NCBI GenBank assembly: GCA_030430125.1
Contig: JAUIGA010000131.1
Coordinates: 1-8,577, forward strand
Reading direction: 5' to 3'
From: Chloroflexia bacterium
GTDB taxonomy: Bacteria > Chloroflexota > Chloroflexia > Thermomicrobiales > UBA6265
DNA: 8,577 bases
Of the stretch, positions 1-6,155 are shown one piece after another. Each line of letters begins with the position of its first letter. Positions within the stretch are counted from its first letter, which is position 1. A model generated the notes under the pieces. That model was not told the DNA's origin and made no database searches. It saw nothing but the letters and a program-made list of their open reading frames with translations. The position numbers and the translations under genes were made by a program.

Positions 1-950
1 CGATCGGCCAGAAGCAGGCGCAGATCGCGCAGACGGTGCGCACGCTGGAGGACAACGGCGCGATGGATCACACCATCATCGTCGTCGCCTCCGCTGCCGA
101 CCCGGCTCCGCTCCAGTACATCGCCCCGTTCGCTGGCACGGCGATGGGCGAGGAGTTCATGGAGAACGGCCAGGACGCGCTGATCATCTACGACGACCTC
201 ACCAAGCACGCCCAGGCCTACCGCCAGGTGTCGCTGCTGGTGCGTCGCCCGCCGGGCCGCGAGGCGTACCCCGGTGACGTCTTCTACCTCCACTCGCGCC
301 TGCTGGAACGCTCGGCGCGCATGCACGAGGATCTCGGTGGTGGCTCGCTGACGTCGCTGCCGATCATCGAGACGCAGGCCGGCGACATCTCAGCGTACAT
401 CCCGACCAACGTGATCTCGATCACCGACGGTCAGATTTACCTCGAGACCGACCTGTATTACGCAGGTATTCGCCCGGCGATCAACACCGGTCTCTCCGTC
501 TCCCGCGTCGGCGGCGCCGCGCAGATCAAGGCGATGAGCAAGGTGGCCGGCAGCCTCCGGCTGGACATGGCGAACTACCGCTCGCTGGCGGCGTTCGCGC
601 AGTTCGGCACCAGCGACCTTGACCGGTCGACGCGGCGGCAGATCGAGCGCGGCCAGGTGATGACCGAAGTCCTGAAGCAGCCGCAGTACAATCCGCTGCC
701 GGTCGAGGAAGAGGTCGCCATTCTCTGGGCGGGCACCGGTGGTCACATCGATGACGTGCCGGTGGACCGGGTGCGCGAATTCGAGGACAAGTTCCTGGAA
801 TACCTGCGCACCTCGCATGCCGATTTGCTGAAGAGCATCGTGACCGAGAAGCGCCTGACCGACGAGATCGTGGCATCGCTGGAGAAGGTCACCAAGGACT
901 TCAAGTCCACCAACGACTTCGGGGCGGTGTCCGAGACGGCTTCGGCCTAG
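1..950 (+). CDS. atpA: ATP synthase F1 subunit alpha, 3' part (5' end outside window)
   Basis: This is the C-terminal 315 residues of the alpha subunit of F1F0 ATP synthase, which alternates with beta in the catalytic head and carries the non-catalytic nucleotide sites. The frame is open from base 3 and begins at the IGQKQ segment. Compared with the usual length of about 505-515 residues, roughly the first 200, including the Walker A loop, lie upstream of the window. Visible landmarks are the ALIIYDDL strand (Walker B region, about 176-200), the YPGDVFYLHSRLLERSA segment, and GLSVSRVGG, whose Arg (codon 504-506) corresponds to the inter-subunit arginine that contacts the beta catalytic site (E. 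coli alpha R376). The C-terminal helical domain is complete and ends at TAG 948-950. atpG follows after 19 bp, as expected for a co-transcribed atp operon. Identity is certain. Confidence 0.97.
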   Translation, partial: IGQKQAQIAQTVRTLEDNGAMDHTIIVVASAADPAPLQYIAPFAGTAMGEEFMENGQDALIIYDDLTKHAQAYRQVSLLVRRPPGREAYPGDVFYLHSRLLERSARMHEDLGGGSLTSLPIIETQAGDISAYIPTNVISITDGQIYLETDLYYAGIRPAINTGLSVSRVGGAAQIKAMSKVAGSLRLDMANYRSLAAFAQFGTSDLDRSTRRQIERGQVMTEVLKQPQYNPLPVEEEVAILWAGTGGHIDDVPVDRVREFEDKFLEYLRTSHADLLKSIVTEKRLTDEIVASLEKVTKDFKSTNDFGAVSETASA

Positions 951-969
951 GCAGGAAGGACAAGGCGCA

Positions 970-1836
970 GTGGCGAGTCCACGAGAAATCCGGCGCCGGA
1001 TCCGCAGTGTCCGGAACATGTCGCAGATCACCCGCGCCATGGAGATGGTGGCGGCGTCGAAGATGCGGCGCGCGCAGGATCGCGTGACCGCGAGCCGCCC
1101 GTACAGCGAGCGGCTGCGCGAGTTCATCGCCGATCTGTCTTCGCAGAAGATGGATGCCGAGGAGCTTTCGCGCTTTCCGCTGCTCGCGGAGCGGCCCGTG
1201 AAGACCGCCGGCATGATCCTGATCACGCCGGACCGTGGCCTCACCGGCGCGCTGAATGGCAACCTGCTCCGGCGTGGCGCGCAGTTCATCCGCGACGAGG
1301 CCGACGCGCCGGTGAAGGTGATCGCGGTTGGCAAGAAGGGGCGGGACTTCATGGCCCGCACCGGTCAGGACATGATCGCGGACTTCATCGGCATGGGCGA
1401 CGCGCCGCTGCTGGACGATGTCCGGCCGATCGCAACCATCGCGATCGACGAGTTCCTGTCTGGCGGTGTCGACGCGGTGCACATGGTGTATCCGAAGTTC
1501 GTCAACACGTTGACCCAGCAGCCCAGCGTGGTGCAGATCCTGCCGATCGAGCGGCCCGAGAGCCAGTACGAGGATGTCGACTACATCTTCGAACCGGATC
1601 CGACCGCGGTGCTGCAGGAAATCCTGCCGCGATACGTGGAAGTGCTGCTCTACCAGGGGCTGCTGGAGACGGTTGCGTCGTTCTATTCGGCCCAGATGGT
1701 GGCGATGCGCAACGCGACCGACAACGCGAAGGAACTCTCGTCGGAGCTCGAGCTGTCGTACAACAAGGCGCGGCAGGCACAGATCACCAACGAGGTGGCC
1801 GAGATCGCCGCGGGCGCGAACGCGTTCCGCACCTGA
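970..1836 (+). CDS. atpG: ATP synthase F1 subunit gamma
   Basis: This is the central stalk subunit, which rotates inside the alpha3beta3 head and couples proton flow through F0 to catalysis. It has 288 residues, the normal length. The start is GTG 970, set by the Shine-Dalgarno sequence GGAAGGA (954-960) nine bases upstream. The conserved N-terminal helix reads REIRRRIRSVRNMSQITRAM (residues 5-24), followed by MVAASKMRRAQ. The conserved C-terminal helix, about residues 240-280, contains the ATDNAKEL and YNKARQAQITNE stretches. Together the two ends form the rotating antiparallel coiled coil. The last residues after the ITNEVAEIAAGA helix are NAFRT. The middle Rossmann-like part contains MILITPDRGLTGALNGNL. 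It sits between atpA and atpD in the standard order. A spacer of 155 bp, long for an atp operon, separates it from atpD. Confidence 0.97.
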   Translation: MASPREIRRRIRSVRNMSQITRAMEMVAASKMRRAQDRVTASRPYSERLREFIADLSSQKMDAEELSRFPLLAERPVKTAGMILITPDRGLTGALNGNLLRRGAQFIRDEADAPVKVIAVGKKGRDFMARTGQDMIADFIGMGDAPLLDDVRPIATIAIDEFLSGGVDAVHMVYPKFVNTLTQQPSVVQILPIERPESQYEDVDYIFEPDPTAVLQEILPRYVEVLLYQGLLETVASFYSAQMVAMRNATDNAKELSSELELSYNKARQAQITNEVAEIAAGANAFRT

Positions 1837-1859
1837 CCGCAATTGGGTCCGGCGCCGGC

Positions 1860-1960
1860 GATGCCATCCTCGCCCGGCACGGTTGTCGCCCATTCGTGGG
1901 TTGACATGGCAGTGATGGCATACAGGACATGGCGCGGCGCTCGCGACGAGGATTCGCATC
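1860..1960. other. Long-range inverted repeat in the atpG-atpD spacer
   Basis: The 155-bp gap 1837-1991 has no gene. Within it GATGC (1860-1864) plus ATCCTCG (1866-1872) is complementary to CGAGGAT (1947-1953) plus GCATC (1956-1960). That gives a 12-bp imperfect stem with a 1x2 internal loop, enclosing 74 nt. A perfect 10-bp palindrome CCGGCGCCGG (1849-1858) lies just before it. A transcript could fold so that the atpD ribosome site (GAGG, 1979-1982) is left just downstream of the stem. The function is unknown. An mRNA processing or stability structure is possible, and chance is possible in GC-rich DNA. Confidence 0.3.
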
Positions 1961-1991
1961 CGGGCCCAAGTGAGAAACGAGGTTACGCACA

Positions 1992-3431
1992 ATGGCTGCA
2001 CCAGCAGTTGCCCCTGAAACCAGGACGGGAGGTGCGACGGGGACCATCGCCCAGATTACCGGCGTGGTCGTCGACGTCGAATTCCCGGCCGAGCAGCTTC
2101 CCGATATCTACAACGCGCTCGAGACCGAGCTGAACGACGGCACCCGCCTCGTGCTGGAGGTGCAGCAGCACCTCGGGAACGACCGCGTGCGCGCCGTCGC
2201 CATGAGCACCACCGACGGTCTCCGTCGTGGGGCGCAGGTGAAGGACACCGGTACGGCGATCGCGGTGCCGGTTGGGCCGGCGACGCTCGGTCGCATCTTC
2301 AGCGTCACCGGAGAAGCCATCGACGAGATGGGTGACGTGTCGGCCGAGGAGTACCGGCCGATCCACCAGCAGCCGCCATCCTTCGAGGAGCAGGCGACGT
2401 CGGTCGAGGTCCTCGAGACCGGTTCCAAGGTCATCGACCTGATCGCGCCGTTCACCAAGGGCGGCAAGGTCGGCGTCTTCGGTGGCGCCGGCGTCGGCAA
2501 GACGGTCATCATCACCGAGCTGATCCGCAACATCGCGGCGGAGTTCGGTGGCTACTCGGTGTTCTGCGGCGTGGGTGAGCGTACCCGCGAGGGTACCGCG
2601 CTCTGGGGCGAGCTCGCCGACTCCGGCGTGCGCGATCAGACCGCGCTCGTCTTCGGCCAGATGAACGAGCCACCGGGGGCCCGCCTCCGCGTCTCGCTGA
2701 CCGGCCTGACCATGGCCGAGTACTTCCGCGACGAGGGTCGCGACGTGCTCGTGTTCATCGACAACATCTTCCGCTTCGTCCAGGCGGGTTCCGAGGTTTC
2801 GGCGCTGCTCGGCCGCATGCCGAGCGCGGTGGGTTACCAGCCGACCCTTGCCAGCGAGATGGGGCAGCTCCAGGAGCGCATCACCTCCACCAGGCAGGGT
2901 TCGATCACCTCGGTGCAGGCGGTCTACGTGCCCGCCGACGACTACACCGACCCGGCGCCGTCGTCGGTGTTCGCCCACCTCGACGCGACCCTCTCGCTGG
3001 AGCGGTCGATCGCCGAGCGCGGCATCTACCCGGCGGTCGACCCGCTGGCGTCGACCAGCCGCATCCTCGATCCGCTGATCATCGGGCAGGAGCACTACGA
3101 CGTCGCGCGAGAGGTGCAGCGGGTGCTGCAGCGCTACCGCGACCTGCAGGACATCATCGCCATCCTTGGCGTCGAGGAGCTCAGCGACGAGGACAAGCAG
3201 ACCGTCAACCGAGCCCGCCGCATCGAGCGCTTCATGTCGCAGCCGTACTTCACGGCAGAGCAGTTCACCGGCACGCCGGGTCGATTCGTGTCGCTGTCGG
3301 AGACGGTTCGCTCCTTCAAGGAGATCCTCGAGGGCAAGCACGACGACAAGCCGGAAGCCGCGTTCATGTACAAGGGCGGCATCGACGAGGTCGTCGAGCA
3401 CGCCGAGCGGCTCGAAGCCGAGAATCGCTAG
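1992..3431 (+). CDS. atpD: ATP synthase F1 subunit beta (catalytic)
   Basis: This is the catalytic subunit of F1F0 ATP synthase, making ATP from ADP and phosphate at the alpha/beta interface. It has 479 residues, close to the family length of 460-480, with a short Ala/Pro/Thr-rich leader of about 15 residues before the TIAQITGVVVDVEFP beta-barrel strand. ATG 1992 has ACGAGG (1977-1982) nine bases upstream. Walker A is GGAGVGKT (residues 164-171, catalytic Lys170), followed by VGERTREG with the catalytic Glu region. Also present are ALVFGQMNEPPGARLR, the Walker B strand DVLVFIDNIFRF, YVPADDYTDPAP, and SLERSIAERGIYPAVDPL. The DELSEED regulatory loop that touches gamma and epsilon reads EELSDED (395-401). 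All catalytic features are intact. It is followed not by an immediate atpC but by a 192-bp spacer with a palindromic repeat. Confidence 0.98.
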   Translation: MAAPAVAPETRTGGATGTIAQITGVVVDVEFPAEQLPDIYNALETELNDGTRLVLEVQQHLGNDRVRAVAMSTTDGLRRGAQVKDTGTAIAVPVGPATLGRIFSVTGEAIDEMGDVSAEEYRPIHQQPPSFEEQATSVEVLETGSKVIDLIAPFTKGGKVGVFGGAGVGKTVIITELIRNIAAEFGGYSVFCGVGERTREGTALWGELADSGVRDQTALVFGQMNEPPGARLRVSLTGLTMAEYFRDEGRDVLVFIDNIFRFVQAGSEVSALLGRMPSAVGYQPTLASEMGQLQERITSTRQGSITSVQAVYVPADDYTDPAPSSVFAHLDATLSLERSIAERGIYPAVDPLASTSRILDPLIIGQEHYDVAREVQRVLQRYRDLQDIIAILGVEELSDEDKQTVNRARRIERFMSQPYFTAEQFTGTPGRFVSLSETVRSFKEILEGKHDDKPEAAFMYKGGIDEVVEHAERLEAENR

Positions 3432-3454
3432 TAACCCGGTGCGCATGCCGGACG

Positions 3455-3585
3455 CGTAGGGGCGGATTCCGCCAGGATATCCGCCCGGTCGCCCGGAGGG
3501 CGACAACGCGACGAGGGCCCAACGGGAGATTGTGGCCGCAAAACGGCCACCGGGCGGACATCGCTTCGCGAGTACCGCCCCTACG
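3455..3585. repeat. Composite palindromic (REP/MITE-like) element between atpD and atpC
   Basis: An 11-bp perfect terminal inverted repeat, CGTAGGGGCGG (3455-3465) and CCGCCCCTACG (3575-3585), bounds the element. Each end forms an arm of the pattern CGTAGGGGCGG, 14-16 nt, TCCGCCCG: 3455-3487 on + and 3585-3551 on -. Stems inside the arms are GGGCGGAT/ATCCGCCC (3460-3467 with 3479-3486), the near-palindrome GGCGGA-T-TCCGCC (3461-3473), GGGCGG/CCGCCC (3552-3557 with 3575-3580) and TCGC-TTC-GCGA (3561-3571). Between the arms are two perfect 7-bp hairpins, GTCGCCC-GGA-GGGCGAC (3488-3504) and GTGGCCG-CAAAA-CGGCCAC (3532-3550). There is no coding content. The layout resembles two REP units in inverted orientation, as in a BIME, or a non-autonomous palindromic element. 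I recall similar GTAGGGGCGG palindromes being dispersed in Chloroflexota genomes, but that is memory and was not checked here. Confidence 0.75.
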
Positions 3586-3610
3586 GGTTGGGACCGGGCT
3601 TGGCGCATTG

Positions 3611-3617
3611 AAGGAGG
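3611..3617 (+). promoter_or_regulatory. Ribosome binding site that decides the atpC start
   Basis: AAGGAGG abuts an in-frame ATG at 3618 with no spacing, but lies six bases before a second in-frame ATG at 3624. Only the second has usable spacing, so atpC is started at 3624 and the protein begins MANLSVEIVTG, matching the usual epsilon N-terminus. Confidence 0.8.
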
Positions 3618-3623
3618 ATGAAC

Positions 3624-4058
3624 ATGGCGAATCTCTCGGTGGAAATCGTCACCGGCGAGCGTGTCGTCTACCAGAACGATCAGGTTTCCATGGTGGTCGC
3701 GCCGGGCGCCGAGGGATCTCTCGGTATCCTGCCGAGCCATGCGCCGCTTGTGTCGCTGTTGCAGGAAGGCGAGCTCCGCATCAAGAGCGGTGGCAGCGAA
3801 GAGGCGCTGGCCGTCCATGGCGGGTTCCTCGAAGTTATCAATAACAAGGTCGTGGTGCTCGCCGACACCGCCGAGCGCATCTCCGAGATCGATATCGAGC
3901 GGGCCGAGGTTGCTCGGGCGAGTGCGGAGGAGACGCTGCGCAACGCGAAGGACAGCGTCGATATTGCCGAGGCGGAAGCGGCGTTGCGACGGGCCGCGAT
4001 CCGGTTGCGCCTGGCGCGCAAGCCTCGAGGCCAAAGTGGAGGCCGTCCTCCGGGATAG
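3624..4058 (+). CDS. atpC: ATP synthase F1 subunit epsilon
   Basis: This is the central-stalk subunit that binds gamma and the c-ring and inhibits ATP hydrolysis through its mobile C-terminal helices. It has 144 residues (family 130-140). The N-terminal beta-sandwich (about 1-84) contains VYQNDQVSMVVAPGAEGSLGILPSHAPLVS and GFLEVINNKVVVLAD. The two-helix C-terminal domain follows at about 86-132. Residues 89-94 read IDIERA, matching the I/L-D-x-x-R-A motif that binds regulatory ATP in Bacillus epsilon, and the second helix carries R122, R123 and R127. After the helices is a short basic Gly/Pro tail (RKPRGQSGGRPPG). It is the last gene of the atp operon, followed 30 bp later by a strong stem-loop. 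Spacing from atpD is unusually wide because of the palindromic element. Confidence 0.95.
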   Translation: MANLSVEIVTGERVVYQNDQVSMVVAPGAEGSLGILPSHAPLVSLLQEGELRIKSGGSEEALAVHGGFLEVINNKVVVLADTAERISEIDIERAEVARASAEETLRNAKDSVDIAEAEAALRRAAIRLRLARKPRGQSGGRPPG

Positions 4059-4088
4059 GCACAGCGCCGACGTGACCATCATGCCCAG

Positions 4089-4121
4089 CACCCGGAGCCG
4101 AACAGCACTCGGTTCCGGGTG
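4089..4121 (+). terminator. Transcription terminator stem-loop after atpC
   Basis: CACCCGGAGCCGA (4089-4101) pairs over its full 13 bases with TCGGTTCCGGGTG (4109-4121), with a single G-U pair and a 7-nt loop. The following sequence TCCTGTTGC is only weakly T-rich, so the U-tract is poor. Position right after the last atp gene and the length of the stem support an operon terminator. Efficiency is uncertain because of the tail. Confidence 0.7.
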
Positions 4122-4126
4122 TCCTG

Positions 4127-4157
4127 TTGCGGGGGCCACTGGCACCCCGCCTATACT
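4127..4157 (+). promoter_or_regulatory. Putative murA promoter
   Basis: TATACT (4152-4157) is a 5/6 match to the sigma-70 -10 hexamer and stands out in GC-rich DNA. TTGCGG (4127-4132) is the best -35 candidate, but the 19-bp spacing is longer than ideal. It lies just after the atp terminator and about 80 bp before the murA start, where a separate murA promoter is expected. The call is from pattern only. Confidence 0.45.
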
Positions 4158-4198
4158 GTGCAGAGCCACGGGTGTGGCACCCCGCCTGCATGCCCGTG
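4141..4198 (+). promoter_or_regulatory. Direct repeat and stem-loops around the murA transcription start
   Basis: GGCACCCCGCC occurs twice, at 4141-4151 directly upstream of the -10 hexamer and at 4176-4186 in the predicted leader. The period is 35 bp. The second copy is also part of alternative hairpins: GCCAC-GGGT-GTGGC (4165-4178), GGGTG-TGG-CACCC (4170-4182) and CACGGG/CCCGTG (4167-4172 with 4193-4198). Paired sites flanking a promoter could be operator half-sites, and the overlapping stems could instead be a leader structure. No known riboswitch class is recognised. Confidence 0.35.
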
Positions 4199-4238
4199 TC
4201 GTTCCCGCCCGCAATCCGATCCAGACGAGGAGTCTCCC

Positions 4239-5579
4239 ATGGCGAGCGCCATGTCCCCAACCACTGTCCCTGCCACCCGAGAGCGCCTGCTGAAAATTCG
4301 TGGCGGTCATCCACTTCGCGGCGAGATCGTCATCAGCGGGGCGAAGAACGCGGCGCTGAAGGCGATGGCGGCCACCCTGTTGACGGCCGACGAGGTAGTC
4401 CTCAACAACGTGCCCATGCTCGCGGATGTGCTGTCGATGGCCGACCTGCTGCGCGCATTTGGCGCCGAGGTCGAAGTCGATCGCGATGCGGGCCGGGTTC
4501 AGGTGCGTGCGCGGGAGATCGTGCGGACCTCGGCGCCACCGGACCTGTTTCGTCCGACCCGCGCATCGGTGGTGGCGGCGGGGCCGATGCTGGCGCGGTG
4601 TGGCGAGGTGTCGTTTTCCATGCCCGGCGGCGATCAGATCGGTCGCCGGCCGATCGATGTGCATCTCCGCGGGTTCAAGCGCATGGGCGCGACCGTCGAG
4701 CAGCGGGACGACCAGGTAATTGCCTGCGGCGGACGGCTTCGGGGCGCACGCATCTATATGGATTATCCGAGCCACACCGGCACCGAGAACCTGCTGATGG
4801 CGGCGACGCTGGCGACCGGCAAGACGGTGATCGTCAACGCGTCGGCCGAGCCGGAGGTGGTCTGGCTCGGGCATCTGCTGAACCGTATGGGGGCGCGCAT
4901 CCACGGTCTCGGTTCGCCGATCGTCACGATCGAGGGCGTCGAGCGCCTGCATGGCGTCTCCGACTACGTGCCGCCAGATCGCCTGGAGGCGGGTTCGTTC
5001 GCGATCGGCGCGGTGATGACCGGCGGCGAGATCACCATGCGCGATGTGCGCGAAGCCCACATGCTTCCGCTGACGGAAAAGCTGCAGGAGGTCGGTGGCG
5101 AGGTCTGGCACAACAACGATGTCATGCTGGTGCGTGCCGGACGCGCGCCATTGAACGCCGTCGATATCCAGACCCTTCCGTTTCCGGGGTTTCCGACCGA
5201 CCTGCAGGCGCCGTTCACCGCGCTGCTGACGCAGGCGGAGGGGGTTTCGCGCGTGCACGAGCGGGTGTACGAGGACCGGCTCCGATACACCACCGAGCTG
5301 CAGAAGATGGGGGCGGATATTCGCGTCGAGCGGATCGGCAGCAGCACCAGTGAGTTTGCGGCATCGTCGGCGATGATCCACGGACCCGGCCAGTTGCACG
5401 GTGCGCGGGTGCAGGCTGGCGATATCCGGGCCGCGGTCAGCCTGGTGCTGGCGGGACTGGTGGCCGACGGGGAGACGGAGCTCGACGAGGTCTATCATCT
5501 CGACCGCGGCTACGAGCGGTTCGTCGCCAAGCTCACGTCGCTCGGCGCGGATGTCGAGGACACCGACCCACAGATGTAG
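4239..5579 (+). CDS. murA: UDP-N-acetylglucosamine 1-carboxyvinyltransferase
   Basis: This cytoplasmic enzyme transfers enolpyruvate from PEP to UDP-GlcNAc, the first committed step of peptidoglycan synthesis. It has 446 residues. ATG 4239 is chosen because GAGGAG (4227-4232) lies six bases upstream; ATG 4251 is an alternative. About 14 residues precede the usual start of the family, at the LLKIRGGHPLRGEI segment. Seen motifs are SGAKNAAL (K36, N37), TRAS (R108), IGRRP (R137), GFPTDLQAPF (catalytic-site D321) and DIRAAVSLV (R397), followed by the terminal DRGYERF motif. The PEP-loop Cys of E. coli MurA (C115) is Asp here (D132, in MPGGDQIG). This substitution is known from Mycobacterium and Chlamydia, where it keeps activity and gives intrinsic fosfomycin resistance. 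Resistance here is inference. The gene follows the atp operon behind its own putative promoter, and the RidA-family gene lies 58 bp downstream. Confidence 0.95.
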   Translation: MASAMSPTTVPATRERLLKIRGGHPLRGEIVISGAKNAALKAMAATLLTADEVVLNNVPMLADVLSMADLLRAFGAEVEVDRDAGRVQVRAREIVRTSAPPDLFRPTRASVVAAGPMLARCGEVSFSMPGGDQIGRRPIDVHLRGFKRMGATVEQRDDQVIACGGRLRGARIYMDYPSHTGTENLLMAATLATGKTVIVNASAEPEVVWLGHLLNRMGARIHGLGSPIVTIEGVERLHGVSDYVPPDRLEAGSFAIGAVMTGGEITMRDVREAHMLPLTEKLQEVGGEVWHNNDVMLVRAGRAPLNAVDIQTLPFPGFPTDLQAPFTALLTQAEGVSRVHERVYEDRLRYTTELQKMGADIRVERIGSSTSEFAASSAMIHGPGQLHGARVQAGDIRAAVSLVLAGLVADGETELDEVYHLDRGYERFVAKLTSLGADVEDTDPQM

Positions 5580-5637
5580 CGTCGGCATCCCGGCGCATGA
5601 CGCTGGTTGATGGATCGGCAGGCAGGAGGCGATATTC

Positions 5638-6033
5638 ATGACCAGGCGCGCCATCATCCCGCCGGCAGCACGTGCCTCGGCCGAGCAATTGAAGATGTCT
5701 CCGGCGATCGTATCGGGGAACTTTGTCTTCCTGACGGGCGTCACGGGAGCAGATTCGCGCGGCGTGATGCCTGATGATCCGGCGGCGCAGTTCCGAAGCG
5801 TCTTTGAGAAGATCGGAGCTGTTCTGCAGGAGGCTGGCCTGAATCTGCAGGCGATCGTCGAGATGACAAGCTACCACATCGGATTGCGAGAGCACTTTGA
5901 TCTCTTCGATGCTGTTCGGCTCGAGTATCTCGATGCACCGTATCCGGCCTGGACGGCGGTGGAGGTCGCTGGCCTGCGGCGCGAAGGGGCAATTGTCGAG
6001 GTGCGCATCGTTGCCAGTACCGATTCGGCCTGA
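5638..6033 (+). CDS. RidA/YjgF/UK114-family protein lacking the catalytic arginine
   Basis: This is a small protein of 131 residues with the RidA (YjgF/YER057c/UK114) fold, whose typical members form trimers and hydrolyse reactive enamine/imine intermediates. ATG 5638 has AGGAGG (5624-5629) eight bases upstream. The family pattern is clear: SPAIVSGNFVFLTGVTG (21-37), QFRSVFEKIGAVLQEAGLNL (51-70), IVEMTSYH, and YPAWTAVEVAGL (102-113). In RidA the last motif normally contains an Arg (E. coli R105) that binds the substrate carboxylate. Here it is Trp105 (codon TGG 5950-5952). The Glu that activates water may be kept as E121. It is therefore probably not a canonical imine deaminase; a divergent Rid subfamily is more likely. 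It lies 58 bp after murA on the same strand, so read-through from murA is plausible. Its third-codon positions look less GC-biased than those of the atp genes. Confidence 0.85.
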   Translation: MTRRAIIPPAARASAEQLKMSPAIVSGNFVFLTGVTGADSRGVMPDDPAAQFRSVFEKIGAVLQEAGLNLQAIVEMTSYHIGLREHFDLFDAVRLEYLDAPYPAWTAVEVAGLRREGAIVEVRIVASTDSA

Positions 6034-6126
6034 CGACCCGTTCCTCAGTCCCGCGCGGCAGTGTTGACGCAGGGGGCGATGCGTGCCGAAATCCGTCGAT
6101 CTGGTGCAGACAGCGTAACCGCTGCC

Positions 6127-6155
6127 TTGTACGTACGGCAGCATCGTGGGATGAT
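6127..6155 (+). promoter_or_regulatory. Putative promoter for the receiver-GT2 pair
   Basis: GATGAT (6150-6155), preceded by TGG (an extended -10 pattern), lies 17 bp after TTGTAC (6127-6132). The match is modest: 4/6 at -10 plus the TG extension, and 3/6 at -35. The position suits the start of the response regulator gene 57 bp downstream. A second option is TTGACG (6064-6069) with CGAAAT (6087-6092). Confidence 0.35.

Noticed and set aside
1901..1929. Full sigma-70 promoter in the atpG-atpD spacer
   Set aside because: TTGACA is perfect, but no acceptable -10 lies 16-18 bp downstream. It is kept only as a side note to the spacer finding.
3618..3623. atpC start at ATG 3618
   Set aside because: The AAGGAGG sequence touches this ATG directly, leaving no spacing, whereas ATG 3624 is ideally placed.
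3529..3844. Small open frame on the + strand through the palindromic element into atpC
   Set aside because: It runs out of frame through atpC, has no ribosome site, and its first part is made of repeat arms.
4119..4238. Longer murA beginning at a GTG at 4119
   Set aside because: It would start inside the terminator stem and cross the putative promoter. ATG 4239 has a well-spaced GAGGAG and matches the family N-terminus far better.
5607..5636. Promoter TTGATG-18-GATATT before the Rid-family gene
   Set aside because: The -10 would end one base before the ATG, so transcription would start inside the gene and miss its strong ribosome site.
1983..5744. A 1253-codon open frame on the - strand across atpD, atpC, murA and into the Rid gene
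   Set aside because: It is antisense to several canonical genes with intact motifs. Its product is Arg/His/Asp-rich low-complexity sequence, and the strong codon bias of GC-rich genes suppresses antisense stops.
6121..6142. GCTGCC/GGCAGC hairpin as a terminator for the Rid-family gene
   Set aside because: The stem is only 6 bp with a 10-nt loop and no T-run, and it overlaps the putative -35 of the next gene.
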